From JASJBU01 sp965372385 (GTDB lineage: Bacteria > Pseudomonadota > Gammaproteobacteria > Chromatiales > Chromatiaceae): a stretch of DNA of 8,933 nt. The stretch's first letter is position 1. Every line of letters begins with the position of its first letter. The notes beneath the pieces were generated by a model. The model was not told where the DNA came from. It was given only the letters and a program-made list of their open reading frames with translations, and made no database searches. The DNA is taken from positions 1 through 8,933 of the forward strand of contig CBDVCD010000133.1 in the NCBI GenBank assembly GCA_965372385.1, written 5' to 3'. A program made the translations under genes and the position numbers. Below, in pieces: positions 6,174 through 8,933 of the stretch.

Positions 6174-8933
6174 ATGAGCGAAAAGAGACACGTGTATTTG
6201 TTTCAAGATGGCGACGGTAAAAATAAAAAACTATTAGGTGGCAAAGGGGCTAACCTCTGCGAGATGACGCAATTCGGATTGAACGTCCCACCTGGATTCG
6301 TGATTACAACGGAAGCCTGTCTCGATTATCTAGCAACGGATTCCAAGACCCTGCCGGACGGCGTGATGGATCAGGTCCGCGCCGAGATGGCCAAGGTGGA
6401 AGAGATGACGGGCAAGGGATTTGGCGACGCGGATAACCCACTGCTGGTCTCCGTGCGTTCCGGTTCCGCCATGTCGATGCCCGGCATGATGGATACCATT
6501 CTCAACCTGGGTTTGAATGCGGATACCCTCAAGGGGGTGATCAAGCAGACCGGTGACGCCCGATTCGGTTACGATGCCTATCGCCGCTTCATCCAGCTGT
6601 TCGGCAAGGTGGCGCTGAATGTGCCGGACGAAGTGTTCGATGCACAATTCGATGAAGTAAAACAGAAGGCCCATGTAACCGCGGATGTAGGTCTGTCCGG
6701 GGATGATCTGAAAGAGATCAGCGAGCGTTTTCTCAAGGTCATCGAAGAACACACCGGCCGCCCCTTTCCTGAAGATCCTTTCGATCAACTGGAGATCTCC
6801 ATCAAGGCGGTGTTCGGCTCCTGGGGTGGTAAGCGTGCGGTGGATTACCGTCGCGAGTTCAAAATCACGCCGGATATGGCCAATGGCACCGCGGTGAATA
6901 TCTGCACCATGGTGTTTGGCAACCGCGGCGATGACTCCGCCACCGGCGTGGGATTCACCCGTAACCCGGGCACCGGTGAGAATAAGCTGTATGGAGAGTA
7001 CCTGGTGAATGCCCAGGGTGAGGATGTGGTGGCGGGTATCCGTACCCCCAAGCCCATCGATCGCCTGGCTGACGAGATGCCGGAGATGGCCAAGCAACTC
7101 GAGGAGCTGCGGCAGAATCTCGAGACCCATTATAAGGAAATACAGGATTTCGAGTTCACCATCGAGCGTGGCATTCTCTATTGCCTGCAGACCCGTAACG
7201 GCAAGATGAACGCGGTCGCCATGGTTCGCACTTCAGTAGAGATGGTGGATGAGGAGCTGATCACCAAGGAAGAGGCCCTGCTGCGCATCGATCCTGCCTA
7301 TCTGGAACAGATGCTCTATCCGCGCATGGACCCCAATTCAAAAGCAGAGCCGATCGCACAAGGCCTCCCCGCATCTCCCGGAGCGGCCAGCGGGCTGGCG
7401 GTGTTCGATGCGGATCGGGCCGAGATCATGGGCAAGGATCAGGGACAGAAGGTGATCCTGGTGCGTGAGGAGACCAAGCCGGAAGATATTCATGGCTTCT
7501 TTGCCTCCGAGGGTATTCTCACCAGTCGCGGCGGCAAGACCTCGCATGCAGCGGTGGTGGCGCGTGGCATGGGCAAACCCTGTGTGGCGGGCGCCGAAGG
7601 CATCCATGTGGATGTGGAGCGCCGCGAAGCGGTGGTTGGCGGCATTGTGATTCGTGAAGGCGATATGATTACCATCGACGGTAGTAGTGGTAACTTTTTC
7701 CTGGGCTCGATCCCGATGGTGGAGCCTGATTTTACCGAAGAGCTGAACCGACTGCTGCGCTGGGCCGATGAAGAGGCCTATCTGCGGGTCATGGCCAATG
7801 CGGATACCCCCATCGATGCCCAGCACGCCATTAAATATGGCGCCAAAGGTATAGGTCTGTGCCGTACCGAGCGCATGTTCAACGCGGTGGATCGCCTGCC
7901 AGTGGTGATCGAGATGATTGTGGCGGAAGACGAGGCCCAGCGTCAGGTGGCGCTGGACAAACTGCTGCCGATGCAACGGGCCGATTTCAAGGGCATCTTC
8001 GAGGCGATGTCACCGCGGCCGGTGACCATCCGCCTGCTCGATCCGCCGATTCATGAGTTCCTGCCCTCTGAACAGCAATTGATCAGTGATCTGGAACAGT
8101 TGCAGCATCTGCGCAATACGGTGCGTGGCATGTCGGTGCTGGCCAGCAGCATGATGCTGCTGCACGATCCGGCTACCGCCAAGCAGGAGGCCGACTCCAT
8201 GCGCCACATGGTGGAAGAGGAGCTGGTGGAACAGTCCATCGAGAAAAAGGAGACCATGTTGCGCAAGGTCCGGGTACTGACCGAAACCAACCCAATGCTA
8301 GGGCATAGAGGCGTGCGCTTGGGTATCACCTTCCCTGAGATCTACGGCATGCAGATCCGCGCCATTCTGGAAGCCGCGGCAGAGTGTGCGGCGAAGGATA
8401 TGGAGGTGCATCCCCAGATCATGGTGCCCCAGGTCTGTACCGCCGAAGAGCTGAAGTATGTCTCAAAAATGGTCGACGAGATTCGCCAAAGTGTGGAGGA
8501 GGAATCTGGCCAGAAACTCGATTTCCGCTTCGGCACCATGATCGAGGTGGTGCGCGCCTGTATGCGGGCCGATTCGTTGGTGGAAGAGGCGGAGTTCTTC
8601 TCCTTTGGCACCAACGACCTGACTCAGGCTGCCTTCTCATTCTCCCGCGAGGATGCCGAGAACAAATTCCTGCCATTGTACAACCAGCGCAACATCCTTC
8701 AGGACAATCCATTCGAGGTACTGGATGAAAAGGGTGTCGGCAAGCTGATGGAACTGGCCGTGAAGTGGGGGCGTGAGAAAAAGCCCGATTTGAGCGTCGG
8801 AATCTGTGGTGAGCATGGTGGCCATCCGGCCTCGATCGCCTTCTGCCACAAGATTGGGCTCAACTATGTCTCCTGCTCGGGTCCACGGGTGCCGGTAGCC
8901 CGTCTGGCGGCGGCGCATGCCAAGCTGTTGGCG
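6174..8933 (+). CDS. ppdK: Pyruvate, phosphate dikinase (3' end outside window)
   Basis: This cytoplasmic enzyme interconverts pyruvate, ATP and phosphate with phosphoenolpyruvate, AMP and pyrophosphate. The frame is open from the ATG to the window edge (920 codons, no stop or frameshift). The N-terminal ATP-grasp domain shows LGGKGANLCEM (22-31, K24), SVRSGSAMSMPGMMDT (93-108, R95) and QTRNGK (339-344, R341). The swivelling phosphohistidine domain has SRGGKTSHAAVVARGMGKPC (451-470), with H458 as the phospho-carrier and T456 at the position of the regulatory threonine in plants. The C-terminal PEP/pyruvate barrel shows LCRTERMF (562-569), RLLDPPIHEF (620-629), GTMIEVVRA (787-795), FGTNDLTQ (811-818) and GICGEHGG (876-883, C878). 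The last residues, RVPVARLAAAHAKLLA, match the usual family end, so few codons are missing. Residues of about 633-705 are roughly 45 longer than in the Clostridium symbiosum enzyme. Divergent from valS, with its own ribosome binding site. Confidence 0.96.
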   Translation, partial: MSEKRHVYLFQDGDGKNKKLLGGKGANLCEMTQFGLNVPPGFVITTEACLDYLATDSKTLPDGVMDQVRAEMAKVEEMTGKGFGDADNPLLVSVRSGSAMSMPGMMDTILNLGLNADTLKGVIKQTGDARFGYDAYRRFIQLFGKVALNVPDEVFDAQFDEVKQKAHVTADVGLSGDDLKEISERFLKVIEEHTGRPFPEDPFDQLEISIKAVFGSWGGKRAVDYRREFKITPDMANGTAVNICTMVFGNRGDDSATGVGFTRNPGTGENKLYGEYLVNAQGEDVVAGIRTPKPIDRLADEMPEMAKQLEELRQNLETHYKEIQDFEFTIERGILYCLQTRNGKMNAVAMVRTSVEMVDEELITKEEALLRIDPAYLEQMLYPRMDPNSKAEPIAQGLPASPGAASGLAVFDADRAEIMGKDQGQKVILVREETKPEDIHGFFASEGILTSRGGKTSHAAVVARGMGKPCVAGAEGIHVDVERREAVVGGIVIREGDMITIDGSSGNFFLGSIPMVEPDFTEELNRLLRWADEEAYLRVMANADTPIDAQHAIKYGAKGIGLCRTERMFNAVDRLPVVIEMIVAEDEAQRQVALDKLLPMQRADFKGIFEAMSPRPVTIRLLDPPIHEFLPSEQQLISDLEQLQHLRNTVRGMSVLASSMMLLHDPATAKQEADSMRHMVEEELVEQSIEKKETMLRKVRVLTETNPMLGHRGVRLGITFPEIYGMQIRAILEAAAECAAKDMEVHPQIMVPQVCTAEELKYVSKMVDEIRQSVEEESGQKLDFRFGTMIEVVRACMRADSLVEEAEFFSFGTNDLTQAAFSFSREDAENKFLPLYNQRNILQDNPFEVLDEKGVGKLMELAVKWGREKKPDLSVGICGEHGGHPASIAFCHKIGLNYVSCSGPRVPVARLAAAHAKLLA

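Noticed and set aside
6330..7130. Long minus-strand open frame (266 codons) opposite ppdK
   Set aside because: It is antisense to conserved ATP-grasp codons of ppdK, has no ribosome binding site or domain, and its composition is typical of a shadow frame.

Overview
The window looks like a chromosomal segment of a gammaproteobacterium. ValS and PpdK read as ordinary gammaproteobacterial housekeeping proteins, the regulator resembles Pseudomonas DNR, and the dispersed repeats have the GTAG-headed REP design common in that class. A facultatively anaerobic or denitrifying lifestyle is inferred from the DNR-like regulator, TTGAT-type operators and a periplasmic di-heme peroxidase. A sulfur-oxidiser-like relative is possible but cannot be shown from this sequence.

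Layout, left to right. (1) 1-36 is a REP-like repeat cut by the window edge. (2) 37-510 is AT-rich non-coding DNA with one perfect and one near-perfect FNR/DNR-type operator. (3) 511-1212 encodes a Crp/Fnr-family regulator of the DNR type, without an FNR iron-sulfur cysteine set. (4) 1213-1523 is a gap with two nested inverted repeats that could form a structured leader. (5) 1524-2897 encodes an exported di-heme peroxidase of the CcpA/MauG superfamily, followed by two GC-rich hairpins, the second a textbook terminator. (6) 3019-3120 is an inverted pair of REP elements (REPIN-like) between convergent genes. (7) 3168-6077 on the minus strand is valS. (8) 6078-6173 is a short divergent promoter region. 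(9) 6174 to the window end is pyruvate phosphate dikinase, open at the 3' end but probably missing only a few codons.

How the parts fit: the regulator and peroxidase lie on one strand and may form an oxygen/NO/peroxide-responsive pair, but the TTGAT-type sites seen are upstream of the regulator and none is clear upstream of the peroxidase. valS (translation) and ppdK (pyruvate/PEP interconversion) are divergently transcribed housekeeping genes with no evident link to that pair. I found no CRISPR array, tRNA, rRNA, transposase or prophage gene.

Points most worth a second look: the peroxidase combines a CcpA-like distal histidine on the first heme with a MauG-like tyrosine at the distal position of the second; valS carries about 18 extra in-frame residues just before the HIGH-type motif that look like a repeat insertion; the regulator lacks the histidine I recall as a heme ligand in DNR; PpdK carries about 45 extra residues in its PEP-binding domain. 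No clearly new multi-gene system is visible.
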